Shown: positions 1-6,475 of the stretch, piece by piece
Layout: each line of letters begins with the position of its first letter
How positions within the stretch are numbered: the first letter of the stretch is position 1
Source of the DNA: Caryophanales bacterium
GTDB lineage: Bacteria > Bacillota_I > Bacilli_A > RFN20 > CAG-826
Length of the DNA stretch: 8,823 nt
Direction of reading: 5' to 3'
Assembly (NCBI GenBank): GCA_022781015.1
Contig: JALEUF010000100.1
Coordinates: 1 to 8,823, forward strand
Translations under genes and position numbers: made by a program
The notes under the pieces: model-generated
The model's database searches: none
What the model was told of the DNA's origin: nothing
What the model saw: only the letters and a program-made list of their open reading frames with translations

Positions 1-1322
1 TAATCTATTGTAGGTAGACAAGAAGCAATATAGCTTTGTCCTAGCCTTTTGAAGTTTTCATCAGGAGTAAATACTTCTATATTCGCTTTCTTTTCCTTTA
101 GATAATTAGAAGCGACATCTTTAATTATCTCTCCCCCGACTCCAGTTAACACGCGGCCAAGTAGAAGTACGCTACTAATAGGAGCAAACAAAGAGAAATA
201 ATATATGGCATCGCCTAGATATAATCCCATATCATGATAGGCATCTAGAGTCAATTTATCGCCACGCTTCGCATCTTCTTGTATTTCAAGAAGTTTGCTA
301 GGGAAGTTTTTGCCCTTATATTTTTTGCCGTTTTTCTCTAATAGGAGAACAATTCCTTTTTGGGAAAGATAATCGCTCGCAGCACCTTTTATGTTGAATA
401 TATAATGGCTTCTTGCATTAATATCGAAATTAACCGGTACTTTAGATAATTCATTAATGAAATTATTTAAGCATCCTTTTGATGCATATCCTGCTGCAAA
501 AGAAGTACCTAACGCTAACCCTAAGACATTATCCTTATCAAATAATAAAGAAGCTCCGATTGCTGAGACATCCCCATCATTTGCAACTGCAAAAGGGACG
601 CCTTTGAAATATTTATTTATTATATTAAAGAATATAGGTGCTACATGTTCTTTGACATCAATAGATGGAACGTCTTTAAATAATGCAGGTGATTTATAAT
701 AGTTATCTAAAACAACCCCTGCCGTAGATATTCCAATCGCATCGACTCTAGGAAGATATGATTTAGCCCTTAATAAGGAATCTAATATACCTTCTTCATG
801 ATATCTATAATCTTTTTGGTTTTTTGGATCCCAGATGACTTCTTCTGAAAATAAGACTTCCCCGTTTTTAGAAGCAGTTACCTTTCTATCCGAACCACCT
901 AGATCTAACCCAATCCTATATCCATCAAAAGAAGTACCAAATCTAGTTAGATGTTCTTTTTTGGCTAAAGTGGCTAAATTTTCTTTTACTTCAAAAGGAA
1001 TAGAAAAGATATTTTCCATCTCCCTAAAAGAATTTAGCACCTCTTCATCTTTATATAACTTATCCTTTAAATAGATAAAGAAATCATGGCTCCCATTATA
1101 ATAAATAGAATCCCCTCCAACCATCCAGACAAGGGTAAGGATAATCTTTTTTACATAATAGTAGCTAGATTCAAAGTCAGTTGAGATTTTAAAAGAATAA
1201 GGGAAGATGATGGAATCACCCCTACTTAAGGTGAGGGTTATCCCTTCACTTCCCTTTTTATTTGCATTTAATATCTCTTCTGAAGCGAATTTATAATCAC
1301 GTTCTAGAAGAAATTTACTCAT
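1..1322 (-). CDS. ROK-family sugar-kinase-like protein, 3' end cut by window edge
   Basis: The frame is open for 440 codons and runs off the left edge without a stop. The ASKHA/ROK core begins near residue 136: a phosphate-binding motif GLDLGGSDRKV (138-148), an ND pair (N248-D249) where ROK kinases keep their catalytic aspartate, a second glycine/threonine loop LGTSFAAGY (271-279) and a C-terminal glycine motif (385-398). About 130 residues precede the core, rich in Tyr/Trp (YYYVKKIILTLVWMVGG), not a winged-helix repressor by eye. The CxCGxxGC zinc motif of classic ROK kinases is not visible in the stretch after residue 279. The first loop reads GGSDRK rather than GGTK. From memory, ROK-like proteins with this extension and a 'DLGxSDRK' motif occur in other gut anaerobes, with no function I know of. 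The ATG overlaps the upstream ATPase stop (ATGA), with GGAAAG about 7 bases before it. Sugar phosphorylation or sugar sensing is inferred. The family call is firm and the catalytic activity uncertain. Confidence 0.88.
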   Translation of the reverse strand, partial: MSKFLLERDYKFASEEILNANKKGSEGITLTLSRGDSIIFPYSFKISTDFESSYYYVKKIILTLVWMVGGDSIYYNGSHDFFIYLKDKLYKDEEVLNSFREMENIFSIPFEVKENLATLAKKEHLTRFGTSFDGYRIGLDLGGSDRKVTASKNGEVLFSEEVIWDPKNQKDYRYHEEGILDSLLRAKSYLPRVDAIGISTAGVVLDNYYKSPALFKDVPSIDVKEHVAPIFFNIINKYFKGVPFAVANDGDVSAIGASLLFDKDNVLGLALGTSFAAGYASKGCLNNFINELSKVPVNFDINARSHYIFNIKGAASDYLSQKGIVLLLEKNGKKYKGKNFPSKLLEIQEDAKRGDKLTLDAYHDMGLYLGDAIYYFSLFAPISSVLLLGRVLTGVGGEIIKDVASNYLKEKKANIEVFTPDENFKRLGQSYIASCLPTID

Positions 1323-2947
1323 AATATCTTTCCGCTAGTAACTAATCTACCGTCTTTTGAATCGAATAGTAATATGCCATCGCCTTCAAAAGTAAGGTTG
1401 ATCTTACTTCCGGCTGAATAATCTTCTCCTCCAAAGACGACAGAAGTAATGATATTTTCACCTACTTTAAGTCTAACAATAGTTTCCATACCGCTTGGAA
1501 GAGCAGCATAGACTTCGGTTTCAATACCTTTTCCTTCATGTAGCCTAATGGCTTCAGGACGGATACCTAGATAATAACGGCAGCTAGATTTTGGCTCATC
1601 CCCGCTAATAGTAGCAACATGAGGAACGAAATCCTTATCAACGTTACGTTTTTCTACATATCCCTTCTCTTGGGAAATTTCTTCTTTTCTAGTCTTTCTG
1701 ATTGCCTCTAATTCTTCAGCCTCCCTTTCAGATTCAGCAAGGCTAAATTTGGCATTATTAGGCAAATAGGAAACATCAAGAAGCCCATTTAATCCCTTGA
1801 TATGGAGCGAGCCTTTTCCCTGGCTAACCTCAACAGGAAGGAAATTGACTGCAGGATTGCCAACGAAGTCAGCAACAAATTCGTTATATGGCTTTGCATA
1901 GACTACTAGAGGTGGGTCATATTGCTGGATGACGCCATTGCTAATCAAACAAATCTTAGTAGCCAAAGTCATAGCTTCGAGTTGGTCATGGGTAACATAG
2001 ACAAATGTTGCACCAGTATCAACATGGAGACGTTTCAATTCGGCTCTCATCTCCAGCCTTAATTTGGCATCCAAATTGGAAAGAGGTTCATCCATGAACA
2101 AGACTTTTGGTCCTGGGGCTAAAGTACGGGCAATGGCAACTCTCTGTTGCTGACCACCACTTAATTCGGCTGGATAGCGGTCCATGAATTCACCGATTTT
2201 AACTACTCTAGCAACATGACGCAATCTTAAATCCTTCTCTTCTTTATCTAGGCGACGGACTTTCTTTACTTTTTCGCCGTCTTTGACTAAATCGAAGTCT
2301 TTATCGATTTCAAAACCCTTTTCAAGGTATTTTTGTTTTTCGGTTTCGGCTTTTTCTAAATATGTCTTAGAAGCAGCTTCGGCTTTTTCTTTGCTAGCAT
2401 CGATATTTTCATAAAGCTTCAAATCCGCTAATTCTTTAGCAGAAGTCATCGAAATAGTGAAAGTATCGATAAGAGAGAGCAATTCTTTCTTTATATCAGC
2501 TTTTCCATCACGGTCAATAGAAGAATTGTGGGCTTCAATGATCTTATCGACATCATTAACGACTGAAGAAAGTTTAAATAGACGTTCATATTCGCTAGCA
2601 TGGACAACCATTTCTTCTTTTACGTTATTTAAACCAAACATGATGTTTTTATAGACAGTCATATGTGGCCATAATGCATAGTTTTGGAAAAGGAAGCCGA
2701 CATGGCGTTTGTTTGGCGGGACATTGATTCCGAGCTCGCTATCAAAGACGACTTCGTCTCCAATAGTAATACGCCCGCTAGTTGGGGTTTCTAGACCGGC
2801 AATCATACGAAGGGTTGTAGTCTTACCACACCCAGATGGGCCTAAAAGGGTAATGAAGGATTTGTCTTCGATTACCATATTAAGATGGTCGGCGCCATAG
2901 AAGTCCTTCCATCTTTTGGTTACGTTTTCTAATACGATTTTTGGCAT
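1319..2947 (-). CDS. ABC importer ATP-binding protein (MalK/PotA/FbpC type) with two inserts
   Basis: This 542-residue protein is the cytoplasmic ATPase of the importer encoded by its neighbours. It has Walker A GPSGCGKTT (36-44), Q-loop Gln88, signature LSGGQQQ (262-268), Walker B KVLFMDEP with catalytic Glu287, D-loop SNLD (290-293) and switch His320. A TOBE-type C-terminal domain follows, with LGIRPEAI (460-467). Q-loop and signature are about 174 residues apart, against about 52 in E. coli MalK, so some 120 extra residues (roughly 107-240) sit in the helical subdomain. They are rich in Lys/Glu/Ala and look helical. A second charged insert lies at about 390-455 inside the TOBE domain. All catalytic motifs are intact, so the protein should be active. 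The start is set by AGGAGG 8 bases upstream and lies 1 base after the permease stop. The TGA stop overlaps the ROK ATG. Substrate cannot be read from the ATPase. Confidence 0.95.
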   Translation of the reverse strand: MPKIVLENVTKRWKDFYGADHLNMVIEDKSFITLLGPSGCGKTTTLRMIAGLETPTSGRITIGDEVVFDSELGINVPPNKRHVGFLFQNYALWPHMTVYKNIMFGLNNVKEEMVVHASEYERLFKLSSVVNDVDKIIEAHNSSIDRDGKADIKKELLSLIDTFTISMTSAKELADLKLYENIDASKEKAEAASKTYLEKAETEKQKYLEKGFEIDKDFDLVKDGEKVKKVRRLDKEEKDLRLRHVARVVKIGEFMDRYPAELSGGQQQRVAIARTLAPGPKVLFMDEPLSNLDAKLRLEMRAELKRLHVDTGATFVYVTHDQLEAMTLATKICLISNGVIQQYDPPLVVYAKPYNEFVADFVGNPAVNFLPVEVSQGKGSLHIKGLNGLLDVSYLPNNAKFSLAESEREAEELEAIRKTRKEEISQEKGYVEKRNVDKDFVPHVATISGDEPKSSCRYYLGIRPEAIRLHEGKGIETEVYAALPSGMETIVRLKVGENIITSVVFGGEDYSAGSKINLTFEGDGILLFDSKDGRLVTSGKIL

Positions 2948-2948
2948 T

Positions 2949-4757
2949 TTATTTTCCTCCTACACCTTTATCAATTGAGGCCCCTGTTAGTAAATTAACA
3001 AGCCCATTGATAATTAGTATGGTAACAATAATCAATAAGTTAAGGGCATTAGCCGATTGTGGCCACCACTGTAGCCAGTCATCTAATAATGTTGTAAGCA
3101 ATGTCGTCTGAGCACCAGTAAGGAGAACGAATAAGGACAATTCTCTCATACAGGAAGTAAATGGAAGGATATAACCTGATATAAATGTTGATTTTTGAAT
3201 CGGGAATATAACCATCAGCATTCTCTTCCACCATGGGGCATTTGCTATCGTGGCAGATTCTTCGATTTCCCCAGATAGCTGCATCATTGCCGATATACCA
3301 GACCTAGATGCAAACGGCAGGTATTTAATTGACCCTACAATTACTAATATTAGGAATGATTTTTGTATTCCCCAGCTTTGTCCAATTGCAAGGAAAGCAA
3401 CTCCAAGAGCCATAGAAGGCATTAAATATGGAAGGAAGGCCAAGTTATCTAGTGCTTTAGAGAGGAATGTTCCTCTTTTTTTAGCAACGGCATAACCAAC
3501 CAAGATACCTAAGGTACCAGCAATTAAGGCACAGATTAATGACAATTTAAGCGAATTGCCAAATGCTTTCCATACTTGCTTTTCAAAGAATATGCCTCTA
3601 AGTCCATTCTCTGCATCAGTGAAGTCTTTGGAGAACCAATATTGAAGCGTGAATGTTGAATAGTCTCCAGGAGACACAGTGAGTGATTCAAGGGCAAATG
3701 AGATCAATGGAACAACTGAAGTAAATAAGCATAAGCAGACTAGAATTACAGTCAAAGGCCAGTTAAGCCACTTCAAATTGATATAGGATATTTGCCCGGA
3801 TTTACCACTAACTGTAGTAAAGCTCTTCCTTTTTCCGGTAAACCACTGGTTAATAAGCAATATGCCCATGCCCAATACAATAAGTACCAAACCAATGATA
3901 TAGGCTTGTCCATTATATCCATTGTTGATGAATTGCTTCATATAGGTAGTCAATACATAGTTGCCACCACCTAGATATTGCGGGACGGCATAGGCTGACA
4001 TTGATGAAGCGAAAACCAATAAGAAAGTAGATAAAATAGCCGGCATTACTATCGGTATTGTGATCTTTCTAATGATTTGCCATCTGCTAGCTTGAAGAAT
4101 CGTAGCGGCTTCTTCTAGGTTGGCATCCATGTTCTTAAGGATACCGCCAATTAAGATATAGGCGAATGGGGCATAATGTAATCCTAATACAATCGCGCAA
4201 GGAACTAGCCCATAGACAAATGATTCAGGAACCATCAACCCAGTAAAGTTATATAACATGCCGCCAACTCCAGTGCCAAATGAAGGATTGGTAAAGAAAT
4301 TGATCCAGAATGTAGCTAATGTCCAGCTAGGCATGATATATGGGAAGACGAATATAGAAGAAAGGAATTTCTTCCCTTTTATATTTGTTCTTGTGATTAA
4401 AAAGGCAACTAATCCACCATAAGCAATAGCAATTACGGCGGCTAGGACAGATATAAATAAGGAATTTCCTAATGGCTTCCAGAAATAGACACTAGAATGT
4501 TCAGAAGCAAATATACGTTTCCACCACAAAGTAGTGAATGACCCTAATTTCAATCCATATCTAAGTTCGGCAATGCTAGAGACTGTAAATGTAGATGAAA
4601 TAAGGGTAATAGCAGGATAGATTGTGAAATAAAGAAGTACCAAGCAGCCTAATACGAGAATCGTATTCGCCGGAACCCTAAAATATTGGGCAATGCGGAT
4701 GACCAATAGATTAAATTTCGAAGGTTTCTTGACTTCAGCGTCATTTTTAACTTTCAT
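2949..4757 (-). CDS. ABC importer permease, fused two-domain FbpB type
   Basis: This 602-residue inner-membrane protein has two copies of the MetI-like permease fold in one chain, as in FbpB/AfuB-type importers. About 12 membrane segments are visible, six per half: near 31-53, 97-121, 133-153, 182-206, 236-260 and 285-303, then 334-356, 399-424, 436-457, 470-490, 522-545 and 572-590. Each half carries an EAA loop that would dock on the ATPase: EEAATILQASRWQIIRK (about 215-231) and EESATIANAPWWKRM (about 499-513). The glycine usual in this loop is replaced by alanine in both. One chain thus supplies the whole pore, consistent with only one permease gene being present. Length is within the 500-600 range usual for fused permeases. 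The start is supported by AAGGAGG 6 bases upstream. The next gene begins 1 base after its TAA. The type suggests iron, phosphonate or sugar-phosphate transport, and the sequence alone does not decide which. Confidence 0.94.
   Translation of the reverse strand: MKVKNDAEVKKPSKFNLLVIRIAQYFRVPANTILVLGCLVLLYFTIYPAITLISSTFTVSSIAELRYGLKLGSFTTLWWKRIFASEHSSVYFWKPLGNSLFISVLAAVIAIAYGGLVAFLITRTNIKGKKFLSSIFVFPYIMPSWTLATFWINFFTNPSFGTGVGGMLYNFTGLMVPESFVYGLVPCAIVLGLHYAPFAYILIGGILKNMDANLEEAATILQASRWQIIRKITIPIVMPAILSTFLLVFASSMSAYAVPQYLGGGNYVLTTYMKQFINNGYNGQAYIIGLVLIVLGMGILLINQWFTGKRKSFTTVSGKSGQISYINLKWLNWPLTVILVCLCLFTSVVPLISFALESLTVSPGDYSTFTLQYWFSKDFTDAENGLRGIFFEKQVWKAFGNSLKLSLICALIAGTLGILVGYAVAKKRGTFLSKALDNLAFLPYLMPSMALGVAFLAIGQSWGIQKSFLILVIVGSIKYLPFASRSGISAMMQLSGEIEESATIANAPWWKRMLMVIFPIQKSTFISGYILPFTSCMRELSLFVLLTGAQTTLLTTLLDDWLQWWPQSANALNLLIIVTILIINGLVNLLTGASIDKGVGGK
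2956..2961 (-). promoter_or_regulatory. Ribosome binding site of the ATPase gene
   Basis: A perfect AGGAGG lies inside the last codons of the permease gene, 8 bases before the ATPase ATG. It fixes that start and shows that the ATPase has its own strong initiation site although the genes are 1 base apart. Confidence 0.85.
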
Positions 4758-4763
4758 GTAGAA

Positions 4764-4770
4764 CCTCCTT
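4764..4770 (-). promoter_or_regulatory. Ribosome binding site of the permease gene
   Basis: AAGGAGG with a 6-base spacer to the permease ATG. It follows immediately after the T-run of the intercistronic hairpin, so transcripts that pass the terminator start translating the permease straight away. Confidence 0.85.
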
Positions 4771-4774
4771 TAAA

Positions 4775-4808
4775 CAAAAATTGGGAACGGGCAAAATCCC
4801 GTCCCCAA
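4775..4808 (-). terminator. Intercistronic hairpin terminator/attenuator
   Basis: On the transcribed strand an 11-bp stem, TTGGGGACGGG pairing with CCCGTTCCCAA with one G-T pair, closes a 6-base loop and is followed directly by TTTTTG. This is a textbook intrinsic terminator. It lies 16 bases after the binding-protein stop codon and before the permease ribosome binding site. No promoter is obvious between it and the permease, so it most likely lets a fraction of transcripts through. It would also protect the 3' end of the binding-protein message, giving more binding protein than permease, as is common in ABC import operons. Confidence 0.85.
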
Positions 4809-4824
4809 TAAAATAGAAGTTAGT

Positions 4825-6033
4825 TTATTTTACTAATAGGCCGTTGATCCAGTCATCCATTTCGGCTTTGACTGTATTGATGTGAGCACCATCTTCAATA
4901 ACAAGGTGTTGCTTGTAATAGGAAAGTGGCTTATCGCCTTCGAATTGTTTGATATCGCTATTGGCACTATATCCACCGATTGATCCACCCCATGGGGTAA
5001 ATCCTTCAGCAGTCATCAAGTAGTTAGTGAAAAGCATGGCGGTATATGGCCTTGGGGCTTTTGTAACTAATTGGGCATAGATGGAATACATAAATCCAGC
5101 GAATGGAGTAATGGATTCAGCTTCCCAGGCACCGACAGTTAAATTTTCGGAATTAACGGAATCATCCCTTAGTTTAGACAAAACAAATAAGCCAACCTTA
5201 CCGGCATTTTCGGGTTTGGATAAGCCAGCACCAAGCTTGGTATCACTAGTATAGGAAGTAGTATCGGCATTGGCTAAGAATCCCTTGATCCAGGCATAGG
5301 AAGCTGTTGGGCATTCTTTTGTAGCAACATAATCCTTTTTATAGAAAGCCTTGTAGGAATCAGTCATCTTCTTGGTCCAGTTTTCATTGGTCAAGGTGAT
5401 GAGGAAGTTCATGTTGACTTGCTCGGCATTTGGGGATTTGAAATAAATCTTATCCTTATATTTGGCATCTAGAAGTTCCCAGACATTGGTGAATTTTGGA
5501 GCGGCATCGCCAGTATTGTTCCACATAAATAATTTATTGATATATTGATGTGTCAATGGGACTAATTCATCTTCATCAAGCTTGTTCTTAAATGTATCGG
5601 AGCAATAATTGGTTAGCATTTCGCTAGATTGCCTATAAAGTTCAAGAGTAGCGCTATCTTGGATTAAGACCATGGAAGCACCCTTAGAATTGTCTTTGCT
5701 ATCATATTCAGATTGCAAAAGGGTGAAGATTTCAGAGTCTTTCTTCTTAGTACCAGCGGCATTAGATTCGGATAGTCCCAATTCGGTACCATATTTGGCA
5801 ATGAAATTAGTCATAGCAGCAGAAATACGGGAAGTATTTCCATATGCATAGAAATTACCAGTTTCCTTTTTGGCTTCGGCAAGAAGCTCTTCGGTGGTCA
5901 TCTTAGCCCCTGCTTCAGCTAATGGGGTAAGAGCAGTTTCTTTGTCTTTGGTTGGCTGGTCACCGCCACCGCAAGCAGTTGCAGCAACTGTTGCAAGTGC
6001 AAACAAAGAAGTCATTAACAAACGTTTTTTCAT
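4825..6033 (-). CDS. ABC importer substrate-binding lipoprotein (FbpA/AfuA-like type)
   Basis: The protein is 402 residues from the chosen ATG. Its N-terminus is a lipoprotein signal: KKR, a hydrophobic run, then ATAC with Cys21 as the likely lipidated residue. A GGG and charged linker (about 22-45) follows, then the binding fold starting at EELLAEAKKETGNFYAYGN (about 48-66). The C-terminal region with YLMTAEGF and GGSIGGYSANSD (about 338-360) resembles extracellular binding proteins of the ferric-iron/sugar-phosphate group. It would capture the solute outside the membrane and deliver it to the downstream permease. The Tyr-Tyr pair that binds iron in FbpA is not evident at its usual place; the YY at 372-373 is too near the C-terminus. 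The frame continues to an ATG at 6132, but GAAGGAGA sits 7 bases before the ATG at 6033, the signal peptide starts there, and the longer start would overlap the promoter. The substrate is unknown; phosphorylated sugar is my preferred inference. Confidence 0.93.
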   Translation of the reverse strand: MKKRLLMTSLFALATVAATACGGGDQPTKDKETALTPLAEAGAKMTTEELLAEAKKETGNFYAYGNTSRISAAMTNFIAKYGTELGLSESNAAGTKKKDSEIFTLLQSEYDSKDNSKGASMVLIQDSATLELYRQSSEMLTNYCSDTFKNKLDEDELVPLTHQYINKLFMWNNTGDAAPKFTNVWELLDAKYKDKIYFKSPNAEQVNMNFLITLTNENWTKKMTDSYKAFYKKDYVATKECPTASYAWIKGFLANADTTSYTSDTKLGAGLSKPENAGKVGLFVLSKLRDDSVNSENLTVGAWEAESITPFAGFMYSIYAQLVTKAPRPYTAMLFTNYLMTAEGFTPWGGSIGGYSANSDIKQFEGDKPLSYYKQHLVIEDGAHINTVKAEMDDWINGLLVK

Positions 6034-6040
6034 TAAAAAT

Positions 6041-6048
6041 TCTCCTTC
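6041..6048 (-). promoter_or_regulatory. Ribosome binding site deciding the binding-protein start
   Basis: GAAGGAGA with a 7-base spacer to the ATG at 6033. It decides against the in-frame ATG 99 bases further upstream at 6132, which has no such site and lies upstream of the -35 box. Confidence 0.85.
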
Positions 6049-6099
6049 AGAAAGTTTGTTTTTTAGAGGACTTGACGTCTCTCTTTTTTGAATGAAAAT

Positions 6100-6128
6100 A
6101 TCGTAAACTGAAACCGCTTTCAATTCAA
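6100..6128 (-). promoter_or_regulatory. Probable sigma-A-type promoter of the importer operon
   Basis: Reading on the minus strand, TTGAAT (6123-6128) and TACGAT (6100-6105) are separated by exactly 17 bases. Each box matches 4 of 6 consensus positions, so this is a moderate promoter. Transcription would start near 6093, giving a leader of about 60 bases before the ATG at 6033. The upstream side is AT-rich and could act as an UP element. The call is strengthened by the operator that fills its spacer. Confidence 0.6.
6109..6122. promoter_or_regulatory. cre-like / LacI-family operator in the promoter spacer
   Basis: The 14-mer TGAAACCGCTTTCA matches the catabolite-responsive element consensus TGWAANCGNTNWCA at every defined position and is palindromic except at its two N positions. 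It occupies the spacer between the putative -35 and -10 boxes, where a bound protein would block RNA polymerase. CcpA acting in carbon catabolite repression or a pathway-specific LacI-family repressor could bind it; no regulator gene is in the window. Such a site fits a carbohydrate-type importer better than an iron importer. Confidence 0.78.
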
Positions 6129-6139
6129 ACATATTTTTC

Positions 6140-6158
6140 TTACATTTTATTTACATTT
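6140..6158. repeat. Two TTACATTT repeats spaced by one helical turn
   Basis: TTACATTT occurs at 6140-6147 and 6151-6158, an 11-base period that places both copies on the same face of DNA. They start about 12 bases upstream of the putative -35 box on the minus strand. This is a position suited to an UP element or an activator, but AT-richness makes chance plausible. Confidence 0.4.
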
Positions 6159-6303
6159 ATAAAAATTTAAAAGCTTTAAATCTTGAATAGTATCGAAAAT
6201 ATGTAGATTTTATCGAATGTTCTTTACAAAATTTGTACATATGCTAGGTCACAAATTAATACGATAAAATTTTGTTATAGTATTTAAAGAATTTCTTATA
6301 CCG

Positions 6304-6325
6304 AAAAACCGATTCATAAATCGGT
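6304..6325 (-). terminator. Probable terminator of the DegV/GNAT-like cluster
   Basis: On the minus strand ACCGATT pairs perfectly with AATCGGT around the 4-base loop TATG, followed by TTTTCGG. With only three G-C pairs and a short T-run it is a weak intrinsic terminator. It lies about 145 bases after the GNAT-like stop and about 70 after the small membrane ORF. It is the best candidate to end that transcript before the importer promoter. Confidence 0.5.
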
Positions 6326-6385
6326 AAATCGCCAAGCAAAAATTAGTGGGCAATAACTAATGTTTTATTGGTCATAATTAACAAT

Positions 6386-6419
6386 AGTCCAAACTTATTA
6401 CACTAAAAAGAGTCCAAAC
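6386..6419. repeat. Short direct repeat AGTCCAAAC, 25-base period
   Basis: AGTCCAAAC occurs at 6386-6394 and 6411-6419. On the minus strand similarity extends beyond the 9 exact bases for about 8 more with three mismatches. One copy lies inside the small membrane ORF and the other just after its stop codons, so it may be a local tandem duplication. Confidence 0.45.
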
Positions 6420-6475
6420 AAATAAACTCCAATCGATACGATGAGAACAAGGTTAATAAACCTCACCAAATTCAT
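6398..6475 (-). CDS. Possible 25-residue single-span membrane peptide
   Basis: An ATG at 6475 overlaps the TGA of the GNAT-like gene in an ATGA junction. It opens a 25-codon frame that ends with two consecutive TAA codons. The peptide starts MNLVRFINLV and is otherwise nearly all Leu, Val, Ile, Phe and Gly. It has one Arg near the N-terminus and no acidic residue, the composition of a short membrane-spanning peptide. There is no clear Shine-Dalgarno, so it would depend on translational coupling to the gene before it. Against it, T-rich DNA yields hydrophobic codons by chance, and a frame this short is weak evidence. I recognise no homologue and assign no function. Confidence 0.3.
   Translation of the reverse strand: MNLVRFINLVLIVSIGVYLFGLFLV

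Larger units (their letters stand above)
6129..6397. other. AT-rich noncoding regulatory region between the two gene clusters
   Basis: No convincing gene lies here. The region is very AT-rich and holds, from the promoter outward, a helically phased repeat (6140-6158), two TATCGAA copies (6191-6197 and 6211-6217), a near-palindrome TACAAAATTTGTA (6226-6238) and a terminator-like hairpin (6304-6325). The function of the middle elements is unknown; they could bind an activator or simply reflect base composition. Confidence 0.6.

Noticed and set aside
457..699. Plus-strand open frame of 80 codons
   Set aside because: It lies entirely inside the ROK-family coding region on the opposite strand, whose motifs are clear.
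835..1074. Plus-strand open frame of 79 codons
   Set aside because: Antisense shadow of the ROK gene, covering its phosphate-loop coding region.
2457..2900. Two plus-strand open frames opposite the ATPase gene
   Set aside because: They are shadows of conserved ATPase sequence including Walker A, with no independent coding signal.
6064..6081. Small hairpin in the binding-protein leader (AGAGAC with GTCCTCT)
   Set aside because: The stem is short, needs a bulge and has no T-run; no riboswitch-like structure is recognisable around it.
6034..6132. N-terminal extension of the binding protein by 33 residues to the ATG at 6132
   Set aside because: The lipoprotein signal starts at the ATG at 6033 with a good ribosome binding site, and the longer start would lie upstream of the putative -35 box.
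6449..6463. AAGGTTAATAAACCT as terminator of the GNAT-like gene
   Set aside because: The stem is only about 5 bp, is not followed by a T-run, and lies within the small membrane ORF; the hairpin at 6304-6325 is the better candidate.
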